Assembly (NCBI GenBank): GCA_948567375.1
Contig: OX419756.1
Location: 44,990,552-45,054,551, forward strand
Length of the DNA stretch: 64,000 nt
Source: Lunularia cruciata
Taxonomy: Eukaryota > Streptophyta > Marchantiopsida > Lunulariales > Lunulariaceae
Direction of reading: 5' to 3'
Shown here piece after piece: positions 23,622-35,554 of the stretch. Both the position numbers and the translations under genes were made by a program. Numbering within the stretch: position 1 is the first letter of the stretch; each line of letters opens with the position of its first letter. Under the pieces are notes generated by a model, which saw only the letters and a list, made by a program, of their open reading frames with translations, was not told the origin of the DNA and ran no database searches.

Positions 23622-24250
23622 CTCTCTATGGCATCATGTAACTGCTAATATAAGGTAAGTATAATAAAAAAGGACTATAGCACTACATCCATGTCTTCTC
23701 TTAATCATGCATAAGAGGTTCACTAAATGCTCACCCTAAAAGCTCATAAGAACTATAGTCCCTCAATTTGATGGTCCATTCCTCCTCTAGTAATCTAACG
23801 GTTGGAGCTGTGGAAGCCCTATATCTATCTGGAGGTGATACAAGGAGTTGAAATAATGAAGTGCATGAAGTACTAAGGGTATCCCTTGGTGAAAATGGTG
23901 GAGGATATATAGCTCCATGAGGATGGTTCCTACAATAAGGAAGAGTCTTGCTATCTATAAACAATATATCTCGGATAGATAAACCTAATGAGGTAAAAGT
24001 ACCATATGGTATAAAACCTCTAAATTCATCAAAATATCCATCCATCTTAGCAAGGCATGCCATCAAACATGGAATGGTATGAACTTCTATCGGTAGGTGA
24101 CCAAGCTCCTACATAGAATGTGATAGGATCTCCATATCATGCTTTGGACCACTAGACTATATGATCACCTCAAAGTGAGTGATACAATACTCCATAAACT
24201 CTCTAATGCCAAGCTATGGAAAATAGCATGAAGTACTACTCATGATAAAG

Positions 24251-24338
24251 TAACACCACCCCTTCCTCATGGTCTCAGAACACCACTCCAAAAAAATGAA
24301 GTTTGGTGTTCTGAGACCATGAGGAAGGGATGGTGTTA
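24251..24338. repeat. Fold-back repeat, two 38-39-bp arms
   Basis: The left arm 24251-24289 and right arm 24301-24338 are reverse complements except for two or three positions, with an 11-bp A-rich spacer. The sequence would form a long hairpin in DNA or RNA. It lacks clear target duplications, so it is not an evident MITE. Confidence 0.9.
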
Positions 24339-25157
24339 CAAATCTAACACTAGAAGACACTATCTCTCACAAGTGCTATACAACTCAAATCTGACACTAG
24401 AATCTCCCTCCTCAAATTTGTATAAAAAATGATACAAGGAATGAATAATCTAAATAAACTCATCTTCTCTCTTAAACTAGTGAGTCTTTGTACGTCATTA
24501 CTCAAAGACGCCTTCTGCTACTAAAGCCACAAGTGTTCATGGTGAGTACATTGAAAACTTGGAAGGGGTGCAATATCACCCTTGGTGCAAGGTCTCCAAG
24601 ATATAATATCCTCTCCTAAATGTAAATAAGGCTCCTCCCTCGGGCCACCTACAAGAGTCAACCAAGTCCAACTAGATCAAGTAGCTTGCAAAGATGATGC
24701 TCTCCCATATGATGGAGTAGTAGTCTCTCTAGGATGATGCACTCCAGATGAAGAACTTAAAGTCTATTGTGGTGGTGGTAGTGCTATAGGTAGTGCTCTC
24801 TCTCTATGGCAAGATCACCAAATGGACTATGGGCCTGAGTCCCCATATGTGTAAACAAAGACTTGCTTAGGACCTACGTTCACATATCAACTAAACTAGC
24901 CTTTCTTTGAGCCCCTACCACACCATAGGGGTGACCAGCATGATCTGTTTGAGTCCCTACCTCCTTTGGAAGAAACCCCCAAGGGTACTATTACATATCT
25001 GCATCTAACCACTCTCTAGCCTCTTGGCAAGCATCCTCATATACTACCATAAGAGTATATAGCTGAGTCCTCATCTCATGTACTTCCATGGGGTCATCTC
25101 CATGGTTCCATAGAAATGGAGAACTCTCATTTACCATACCTTTGGAACTTGATATCC

Positions 25158-25450
25158 TTATGCACTTTCCGTGCTATATCTTATGAGTCCTTCCAACTCA
25201 ATGAGTCTCTCCACTTGATCTCCCACATCACTCTCTCTGTTCCTAATAAGTCTAAGTAACTCTACTAACTGCTCATTCATAGTACTCTCCTCAATACATG
25301 GATGCATCTCACTCTCTACTAGTCTACTCTCTCTCTCAAACAAAATGTGCTCCTCAAGAAAGAACTGCCCCTTCCTCTATGCAAGTATACTCTCATGCTC
25401 AACTAGCCTACTCTCACTCTCACTCAAAAGGTGCTTCCCTAGCCTAATAT
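25158..25450 (-). pseudogene. Coiled-coil Gag-like fragment
   Basis: The minus-strand frame encodes a charged helix rich in Glu, Arg and Leu (for example MNEQLVELLRLIRNRESD and VERLIELEGL). Upstream on the minus strand the same style continues in shifted frames to about 25500. The pattern of heptad-like Leu with Glu/Arg is shared with the ORF at 63641-63869. Without a zinc knuckle or a neighbouring RT the Gag assignment is only inferred. Confidence 0.35.
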
Positions 25451-28400
25451 GCTCCTTTCTCTCTCTCCTAGTCTCATGAAAGGAAATTCCACTCTCATTA
25501 GCAGTGTGCATGTGCTACTCTCTAGGAATAATTGATAGTGATGGCAATGGAGGTGGCTCAAGTCTTTGTGTGTGTAGATATATGGATGATCATCATGCTC
25601 ATGGGTAGAAGGTTTTGGTACATCAACACTTTAAGATGCATGGGGAGGATCATGAGGAGTGGAATCTTCAAGGTGCTCATGGGTACTAGACCCTCTAACA
25701 TCATGAGATGCACATGTACATAATCTTTCAAACCATAGCAATCCAACAAATAATACCATGTTAATCCACAAGTTTGCAATAATAAAATAATTTATATAAA
25801 TCTAAAAAATATCCAACATGTGCATAGGGCTAGCCAACCCATACTCAAAAGGTGCACTAAACTAAAACTAAAACCTCATTCACCCAATATTATGTTGTGA
25901 TTTGCGTACCCATCAAAAAGTAAACTAATGTGGTTTATGTCTATAAACATGGAATAGGTTGTATGATAGATTCCATTGTTGAGCTACTTCTATGTAAGCA
26001 ATCTGTGTGCATTTAAGTGGCTGGCCATGTGGAGTATGATCTTATCCTTTTCTAGGGGTTTGATGTATATAGATGGTGGAGAGTTGAGAGAAAGGTGTAT
26101 TTTAGTTTGAAATGTCTAGAGCGGGAGGAGGACGTTAGGAGTGAGAGTTATAGCAAAGTGTGAGCATTAGAGCATCAAGGAAAGTATTAGAGTAGAAGAT
26201 ATCCCATGCTCTTGATTTTCTAAAACTCAAATCCTTTCCTCATTAGATTTCAAATTCTACACCGTGATGGCTTACAAGATTTGATTGTGGGGTTGTTTTA
26301 GGATGACATTCATGGAAATAGTGATGGAAAACCCAGATCCTATTGTTCTTCCATTGTTTACTTATGAGAAATTTTGGGATTTGACAATCTATCTATTTTA
26401 TAGATGGAGAATAACTTAATTTTGCTCATGAGCTTCAATGTAGAGTTGTGGGGTCCATTTGTCAGAAAGTGAAGAGGCTAAATGAGAAATTTGCAAGAGT
26501 TTGAGTCCCAATAGGAGAAGCATGGATTTCTTCAAGGATTGAAGGAGTTAGAAAAGGTCAATCAAGAAGAAAAGACTATGGATGGAAAAAGGAGCTAACA
26601 TGCTACAATTAGGAAATAGAAAACAATTAATTTAAATAGATGCTAGGAGATACAATCAATTGAATCAAGGGGGTAGAATTCATACCAAGGAGTAAAAAAT
26701 AAACAATTTGGAGAGCTTCATGAAACATTTTATAAAGTGCTTATATTATTTAGTGAAAGAAATTATGAGTTTAGTCAATCTAAAATCAGATCTAGTCAAT
26801 TGGAGCTTTGTGAAGTGAGGTGTTGGAGATGAGATGTTGATTAGGTTTGGAATTTTGGTCATTCCTTAAGATGTGCTTTGAATAACTTTATGAAAATCTC
26901 TAGTACTATTGGTGGTTAGGTCTTGCACCTTTATGTAAAGGTTTCATGTGAATGCCTCAAATAGAAAATTCAGGGTCTTGGATCAAGCATACTTGGGTCT
27001 ATAGAGCTCACAAGTTAATCTAGCTCAAGAATTGATCCATATCTAGGGATTGGGATTTGATTGAGCCACAAAACTTTGAAGGAGTTTAGACAAGACCACA
27101 AATAACTACTATGGAAAATTTGGTTGGTGTAAGGTGCATATAGAGTGAGAAATAATGCTATAAGTTCAATTGAAAATATTATCATAAGCTCAAGAGGAAC
27201 ATTTCTATCTTCAATCACTACTAAATGCAAACTCTTCCATTTCTAGGTCCATGATTGAAGATTTTAGGTTACTAGAGTGGCTTTGAGGATTATGTGTATC
27301 TCTGACCTTGAAATCTAGTGGAAATTGCCGAGACCTAGGAGGAAATCCTCAATTAGGGATTTCAAAATTAGGGTGAAAACCTACAAAAAATTATCCAAGT
27401 TTGAGACCTTGTCAAGGAAGCTCTAGTAATTTGATTGTGATTTATTTTATATGATTGGAAAGCTTATCTTACAGGCTGTACATTGAATCCTAGAACATGC
27501 ACATCCAATTCATAAAGAAAAAGTTATGTTCATATGAGTTGCATAGAGTTTTCGCTATAAAAAAGTCATAGAATTCCCCATTTGGATTAGAAATTGGTTG
27601 AAACCTGAAGTGCATATTGGAGAAAACTTGTAATATAAGTTCAAATTAGCTTGATGACAGAGAAAGAAAACTTTGAAGCTCATTTTCAACAAAAAGTATG
27701 GAGGGTAGTTTAGCTAAATTGGATCTTCTCTGTGCTTGCATGCTTGTTTGTACGCCATTTGGTTTGGATTGGCATGCAAGCATTGTGCTTAGGTTCTTTC
27801 CTTCTAGGAGTACTATGTATTTCTCCTTGGTAATGCTGGGAGTGATGACAAGTAGACCATGAGTGCGTGTTATGATGAGTGGTTACGTTGCCTATTACTA
27901 TGTACCCTACATCAAGAATACCAAAAACAAGAGTGGAGGGTTCTTATGGTTGGGTGACATGCATGCTTAGACAAGTAATGATAGATTTACACAAACCTTT
28001 GATCAATTAGCTCTACAGCTAGGCACCATATGTGTTCCTAAAGAGCAAAAGGCATAGTATGACAATGGCTGCTCATCATGTACAAGCTATCCCTTGTATG
28101 CACTCTTGTGAATATAAACCTCCTCTTCACCTACAAAGTTATGTACGATCTCATCCTCATTGAGAATTCTCTTCTCCATGAATAAATAAGTGAGAACCTA
28201 TCCCACATGGGTTATACAAAAGCGTATACCATTTAGATGCCCAAGTTGCCTCTGGACTACAACAAGCTCCACCTCAATAGCCACCAAACATAAGCTCAGC
28301 CCAATCAGAGTCCACTAGAGTAGATCATGCCATCTTACTCTTCACTATGATAATGATGTTCCCATGCACAACTCTAGGTTGCCATGAAAGAATAAGTAGT

Positions 28401-29169
28401 GAACAAGAGAGTTAAAAAATCATCTGAATGCCGAATATGGACATTGCCTACCTAGATATCTCCTAGCTGTCCTATCTCTCATAAGAAACCAATCTTCCAC
28501 CATGCTATGCTGAATTGTCTTCCTCCTCTCCATAGTACCTAATGGCAAACAAAATGCTTGGTGAATCTTAGCTATGGTGAGAACAAAATCTCTCCTATGG
28601 ACTATCCCTCTCCCAACTGCACACAAACTCTCTACACACTGCTACCTACAAACATGTCATCAAACAAAAATTCTCAATATTTAACATCTCTAAAAAAATA
28701 GACTCTCAAAACCCAATCTCCATTTCTTGGGACGTGCAAGCAAAGCACAAAACCATGAAAACCAAGCACACATGCCATGTAAACTAGCTGTAGTGGTTTG
28801 CATGGCCCGCATGACATAGTTTGTGTGGCCCACACACCTAGTTTGCACAAAAGTTGTGGTTAGGGTTTGCTAACTATGAGGCTTGCATGCAATTTCACAC
28901 CTACTCATTTGCAATTCTAAATTCAAATTTGGCATTTTTCAATTAGGATTTGCAAATCATCTTGACAAAAATTTAATACTCACTTACATGCAATTTTTGA
29001 TATTTAATGCAAAGTGCTATTTTCAATCCTAGTGCATCCAAATCAATTTCATGAATGGACTCTAAAACTTCTTACATTTAATCTTTATCCAACCAACAAC
29101 ACTTCACATATGGCATATAATCAATGATGGCTTGAAACTTGATCAACTAGGGTCCTTCAAAAGTCTCCT

Positions 29170-30130
29170 CCATATGCTACATTTCAACTTCTCTCTTGTA
29201 CTCCTCAATTACCATCTTGCCTCAACTATACTCAATACTTCAATTTCCAATTTCAAACTCTCTTGATTCCTCCACATGTCTTATCTCTTTGTTGCTTCTT
29301 GCACTCACTCACCCATCCTCTCTCTTCTCTATACAAAATGATTCACGCACCTACACTCTCTCCTCTTCTCTTTGTCTTGCTTTGTGCAAAACTATGCACT
29401 ATCTCCTCTCTTTTCTGTCTTGCTCTTGCTTTGTGTGGAACTCTCTCCTCTCCTCTCCTATCCTCTTTTTCCCAATTCTTGCACTCTCTCTTATTGCATA
29501 TAGCTTTATGTACTCCTTTGTTCATCTCTTTGATCAATGTCCTCTCTCCTTCTTTCTTCCCTTTGAAAAATAGACTTTGTGTTTCTAGTTTCTATCAATT
29601 TCAAACTTCTCTTTCCTATTTTCCCTCTCCCCAATTGCTATCAATTTTGAATTTGTGCTCCATTAGGTCCTCTTCAAAAAATGTCCTTCTTTTCCTCATC
29701 CCCATTTCTCTCAATTTTTTTTCTAGAATTTATCTTCCATCCCTGCTAGCTGTTGATATTGTATGCCATCTACCTCTCCCAAAAACTCAAACTCACTTGA
29801 TTTCATTAAAATCTTTAGATTTTGACCACTCTTCATCTCCTTCACAATTTTCCTCTCGCTTCTCTTCCTCTTTCCTATCTGGGTGTACATTAGCGCACCT
29901 AAACTCTTCACAATACTTCAACCACCAATGACATTGCAACTATATTTGTTTCTGATCCAACCATTCAAATATTTCCTAAACTCCCTGGTGCTCTTGCTTT
30001 GGACATCATACATTCCCAAATTACTCAATCATTGCTCTAGAGTTCATGTATTCCCGTCTTACTCACTCATTTACTCACTCCCTACTTCTACCAAAATACT
30101 CTCCTTCTCTTCCAGAAATACTCACCTTGT
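29170..30130 (-). repeat. Purine-rich tract (pyrimidine-rich on plus strand)
   Basis: The plus strand is dominated by CT-rich runs such as CTCTCTCCTCTCC. Long ORFs here (for example 222 codons on the plus strand) are a by-product of that composition. It mirrors the purine-rich tract at 61600-62850 on the plus strand. Confidence 0.5.
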
Positions 30131-31870
30131 GTAGTGCATGCCACCTTCCAAATGCCCACGCACATTATGCAACCACACTAGGTTTACCACACCAAGTTAA
30201 CAAAGCTAAATGTATTCCACATTTAACCAAGCTCAAGTGTAATATTATTCATTCCAAGTGCATCAAACACACTCAAAGTATATAAAAAAGAGTTGGTTGA
30301 ATCATTGCATACTCAAATTACATTTATATTCTACGGATCTGGAGGTCATAAAATATATTACATTGATAAGGACTTCAGATAGGCCAAAGGTTTTTTCATT
30401 ACATAATTTGCTCTTCATTTCCTATATCTAAATCTGAACCATCAAAGGTTTTTTATACCCAATTATTTGCATAGTTAACAAGAAAGTTATGATGAATAAT
30501 ACACATGGTCACTCACCTTAATAGATCCACATTTTGTCTTGGATCATTTAGTTGTTACTCTTCTTTCTTTGAGCAAATACCATCTAGCTTTCAAAATTCC
30601 AATACAATGCTCATTTGCTACTCTATTGCAGGCTATACACTTATTAAAATTAGCCTTGTTGGGTGTTTACTTGTTTGGAAGAGGGAAATAAATGTTCCAA
30701 AGGAATATAACCCAAATCCCCTCACAAAAAATTAATGGTTTTCAAACAAGCCGCACTCTCCTCTTGTATTCAAATCAGTACATATAGGTGAGTTTTTATA
30801 CATGCCATGTTGTGACAAGATCCTAGCATTCATGCATTACAAATTCACAAAGTTACAAGTTGGATCAATACTTATTTGCACCTTACAGTAAGAAATATTA
30901 CCATTTCAATAACATTGAACAAAACACTAATTCTTACCCCAGCAAAATGGATAATCTTTCTTTGTCGTTGCATACAACTTTACCATTGATAGAGTAAAAT
31001 CCACTTTGACAAAATATGTTTCCCCATCCACTTTGGGCCATTGCAACAATCTGAATAAAGTTTCATCCACTAAACCCATGCACCTAGGGAATCCCTTTTG
31101 TCCAAATACTACAAAAATTATTGACCTCTCCTCTCAATCCGACCATTTTACCTCCTTGCACAAGATAGAAATAATTATAGTCATTACTTGTTTTGTAAAC
31201 ACTATTGTAGAACCTGCACTAATCCCTCATAGATTTAATCCTCTTGCCACACTTGCCTTGTTGTCATGATGGCCAAACCTGTCAAGAGCAAGGGCAGCTT
31301 GGATCCACACATGAGAGTTTGTGTCCTTCTAGAGGCATTTCTAAATACTCCATGGCTTTGTACAACATTTACTAAAGTTTAGAATGATAACAAATCCATT
31401 CTCATAAGTTGTCTAAACGCTCAAGTATCCAATCTGGAAAAATATTTCAATACAAACTCAATGTCTTGAATACATTGCACTCTATCTTGGAGACAACGTG
31501 ATTCTAATGTATAATTCCACCTTCTCATGAGTACCCCAATAGAATCTCCTTAATTGTCCGAGCTCCATTTGTTCCATTCAAGCAACTCCTCAAGATTGTC
31601 ACTCTCCATTTCCAGTCTCAAAACCAACCAGATTGATTTTACAATTTGCTGAAGAAGAATAATGGAGCGCTTGTGCAAGGCATCACAATGGCTTGGATCC
31701 AACTATAATGCTTTGATGATGATAGATATGATTAAACTATAGAATTCACAGGTATTGAGAGAATTGTAAAGTATTTCAGAGAAGGAGCCAAGAGTAAGGG
31801 AAGCTTGGATTCGACCCTCAAAATTGCACTCATAGGGTGTATCTAGAAGAGGAGCAAAGAGCAAGGGGAG

Positions 31871-32002
31871 CTCAGAAGTGAACACAAGGGAACATGGGAG
31901 GGGAGGTGTAATGAACCAGAGCAAGTGTGGTGGTGGTGCTCGGAAGTGAATGCAAGGGAACATGGGAAGGTGCAATGAACTAGAGCAAGTGTGGTGGTGG
32001 TG
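31871..32002. repeat. 68-bp tandem duplication
   Basis: Two units (31871-31938 and 31939-32002), each containing CAAGGGAACATGGGA and ending GAGCAAGTGTGGTGGTGGTG, about 90% alike by eye. Confidence 0.85.
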
Positions 32003-32324
32003 TTAGCCTCGCAAGCTGGATTAGCTTTAGCTTTCTTAATGAATGTCATTAGTGGGAATTAAAATTCAAAATCAGGTAGTGAGATTAATGTATATGACCA
32101 TATGCTGGAAATGCTCCATCCCCCTATAACTATACAGGTCATGATTTCAATTCCTTGTACAACTTTTACAGCTATTACTATGGGTCCTCTTTAACAACTT
32201 TTTGATCCCGTGTTTTACAATCCATAAAAGTTATACAGATTACCCAAGAAAAACCTTTATGGAATCTTACGGATACTATGGAAAATGCTATATTTGAAAC
32301 TCACTAATCTTTCGTTCATAGGCA

Positions 32325-32450
32325 ACTCATATGCGGGAAGACTCTCGTTCCATGAGACTCTTACGGGCAGACTCTTGTTCACGGTCAGGCTGAAACAGGG
32401 TCAACTCTTGCGGGCAGACTCTCGTTCGCGGTAAGGCTGAAACAGGGTCA
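32325..32450. repeat. 47-bp minisatellite, 2.5 units
   Basis: Units start at 32357 and 32404 (ACTCTTACGGGCAGACTC and ACTCTTGCGGGCAGACTC), both running to CTGAAACAGGGTCA. A degenerate partial unit precedes them at about 32325. Confidence 0.85.
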
Positions 32451-34994
32451 TATGGGAGAGAAACGTGAAATAGATCATATGGTGGAATACAGGCCGGTAC
32501 AAAATCATATTGTGAAATTGCTCTTAATCTTACTACTTACGAGAAAGTGCAAAAAGCTCGTCACCGTAGCCTTAGGTACTGCATTACCTTGGACCTGATC
32601 CAGCATGTGCCCAAAAATAAAATATTAATACAGCTGAGTTTTTACTGCATGGATTTGACTATCTGCTGTTCTCCAGGTGCATAGATAGTATGATGATTGG
32701 ATGGTAGAGTTCTGATAAGGGTTTTGGGATCGTCACTAAAATCAATAATATTAGTTGATATTAACTTTGAATTCTTTTTTCTGGACTACACGATGCGAAG
32801 TTCGTTAGATACAGTACCAATTAGTTCACAACGTACCAGAACGAGTATCATATTTGTTATCTTGTAATCAAACGCTTAGAGGTTAACCCTCAGTGCACAT
32901 TGTTTTATCTTCCTATACTGCAAATTAGGACCAGTTATAAGGATGTAGTACTTTGTCTTCTAAAGATTACTTTCGCTCAAGGTTGTCTTTCTCTAGAATA
33001 TTCTTGAATTCCTAGAGGTGCATTCACCAAAATTTCATATTTATTAATTAAAAATATTAAATAAAAAAATACAGGGCAATTACCGATGCAAATAATATCA
33101 TCATTATGAATCATTAAATGAAATTAATAAAATAATGGTACATGAAACATGATTAAATATTGAGCATACGATACAAACACTAAACAAAATAAGTTCAAGT
33201 ACTGTATCAATTATATCCGATTATATTTTTGAGCACGTACTCCCTATTTAGAGTTTAGTTATCAAAAACTACATTATTTTGTTACCATCTCGAATAGTAA
33301 CATATAGAGTTACTGGGCCAGAGCCCTTATTCCATTTAGTGATCTTTAAAACCAACTATGCATTTGCTACTAAGGGTGTGAAGTTGTGGATTTAGCTCTC
33401 TTCCATGGTTGTGCCATGGAGGCGAGCTGAATCCTTCAGTGTTTGTGAGATGTAGAATTTATGGATCAGGTCTACATCACAATGGATTGTACATATTTCA
33501 AGATCGTCAGGCTACTACCCTACAGAACAAATTCAGACCCAAAAATAGTTGACCAATCAATACGGTGCTGGAGCCATTGAGATCACATGTACGAGAAGGG
33601 CTTAAATCATCTGAGCAGCGAGTGCAGAAGAATCTACAGTATCTGATCGCCTAAACTGTAGTTTTGCAGTTTCTCCGGTAGCATCCAAGAAATTCAGCGT
33701 GGTCTCAAGGACGAGTCATGAATGACCATCGTCAAAAAAATACATCATACAAACCCTGTGGAAAAGTACATGAGTTGATGAGAGCACAGATGTTGTCCCC
33801 ATGACTGTCTGTCTGCAGGACGAGAGACAGAAAACTCACTGCACTGTAATCTTCTCAGGAATGGAATTAACAGTACGCCAAGTTGGCAGAAAAACTTAAC
33901 AGGATTTGACGGGGCTTTGTTAGTCCGCACTAGCACATAAATTCACGGACAGTTAGAGTTTGCTCCTATAGATATTCCTCATGAAATAAAGTAAGTTTTA
34001 GGTAGAATGTCGCAATTTCTTTTCATGTACGAAGAAATTCTCAAATATTGATTTCCCTTAAATGCTCTCGGAAACAGAGAATTCTAAGGGGATTTCCTCT
34101 AACTTTCAGAGAGCTCAATCCAAAAAGGTTATTCCAAAACTCCAAAAATTGCCCTGGACATCCCTAGAGAGTACTCTCTGTGACTTGTTTCAAATTGTCG
34201 TTCAAAAGTATGGAGATTTTGGAGAATTCATCCCCGAAAGGAGGATATGGAACTTTAGTTTTAAGGCTCAACGACTGCTTACCCTGCATCATCGGATGTC
34301 ATTTGTGTCTCGTAGCCAGCCGGTCGATTACACGATTTTTACGTTGTTGAGCACTCGCTCGCTTGCGTTGGTAGTCTGTAGATTGATTGGAACGTATATA
34401 TAGTTGTGAAGGTGCGGAAGGAGGAGTTGAAAGAAGGACGACCGCGAAGAAAAAATGAAGGATGGGAAATTATGGGAGGAAATGGAGGAGTTGCGAATTA
34501 TGGGAAGGCAATCGAGGCACAGAGAGGGAAGGAAACCGACACACGGGGAGGATGGAAACAGATTAAGCGAGTTTCAATTCTCAGCGGTTGGGTTGAGTTG
34601 CAAATTGTGTGGATCCATAGCAGCTAGGGGTGTATGTTGTGAAGACGAACTGAATTCTCCCGAAGCGAAAGATTGCCCCAGATATCCGGGAAGCTCAGGT
34701 CGAAGTGACGGTTAACGGTTATTCCTTGCAGTGACCGCGGAGTTCAATTCAGCCAACAAGAACATTCTAAATTTGTGTTACCACCTGGGTTGCCAACTGA
34801 GACAATCAGCTGCCACGTGGTCCACGTCAAACCATGAGGTACATTGAAGTCTTTATGGCAACTTGGGGTGCCTTTAAACCAAAGTGCCAATTCCGGGGGG
34901 TACTGTTAAGTCAGTCCATCTCTGCAATCTTCTTCTTTCTTGAACAACTGTCCCTCAACACATGCCGGAGAGAGGATAGAGAAATTAGAACCTC

Positions 34995-35009
34995 GTTATG
35001 ATCACGTTA
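34995..35009 (+). repeat. Left copy of 15-bp target-site duplication
   Basis: GTTATGATCACGTTA here is identical to 38820-38834. The two copies bracket LINE copy 2 and its extra 5' tail segment. A 15-bp duplication is in the normal range for target-primed reverse transcription. Confidence 0.85.
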
Positions 35010-35070
35010 GAACCTTGATGGGGATCTTCCCACCTTTCATGTGTTCTATGTGGTCGCCCTTTTCTTATGT
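35010..35070 (+). repeat. Copy of the LINE 3' terminus at the 5' end of copy 2
   Basis: About 80% identical by eye to 38759-38820, in the same orientation, including the CTTATGT end. Copy 1 does not have it. Confidence 0.75.
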
Positions 35071-35554
35071 ACTATGGAGGAGTTGCGGGAGGAGCTGCGG
35101 GGAGTGTGGAGACGGGAGAGGAGAGGGAGAGACGTGAGACAGTTTTGATAAAATCTGAGTGCTCTTTAGCATGTAGCCTTTGAGTGAATAGACGATTCTC
35201 TTCGTTTTTCAATTTCGGTTCCATTGGCATTTAGATTAAAGACTATGGAAAATGGAGTAGAAAGTTATGAAGTTTTTTAGTTTTTTTAGGGTTGAGAGTG
35301 CTCATTATACATTGAGAGTGATGTGTTGTGAATTTTCATTTCTAATCTCTGGGTTTTCATGATTAAGTTCCATGAGAATTTAATTTGAAAATTTTGGAGA
35401 TGGAAATTGAAAGTTATGGGAGTTTATAGTTTTTAGGGTTGTGAGAGAGATTGTTTTCTTATGTGAGTTGGGATGTGAGGGGTTGTGGTTTTGCAGATAT
35501 GGGGAGATATGGAGAGGAGTATCATGTGTTACTATCACTATTCTTGTGCTAGCC

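Larger units (their letters stand above)
23627..30130 (-). mobile_element. Decayed element with coiled-coil Gag-like ORF and purine-rich leader (approximate limits)
   Basis: Read on the minus strand, 30130-29170 is a purine-rich tract and 25450-24990 is a coiled-coil protein relic. Both resemble, in the same order, the plus-strand sequence at 61600-64000. The Gag-like part ends in both places with an ...EMRTQL...VYEDA or ...ETLER...EEAYEDV helix. A further ORF of 111 codons (24066-23731) lies downstream in the same direction. I found no LTRs, RT or integrase for it. Limits are estimates, and 25900-28600 may contain other insertions. Confidence 0.35.
30131..34994. other. Interval without a recognised gene; two minisatellites
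   Basis: AT-rich to about 32300, then closer to host-gene composition. It holds a 68-bp tandem pair at 31871-32002 and a 47-bp tandem at 32325-32450. ORFs at 34062-34403 and 34406-34715 show no recognisable domain. Confidence 0.4.

Noticed and set aside
29196-29931. Overlapping plus-strand ORFs of 125 and 222 codons
   Set aside because: They lie in a pyrimidine-rich tract that lacks stops by composition. The translation is low-complexity Ser/Leu/Pro/Phe with no domain.
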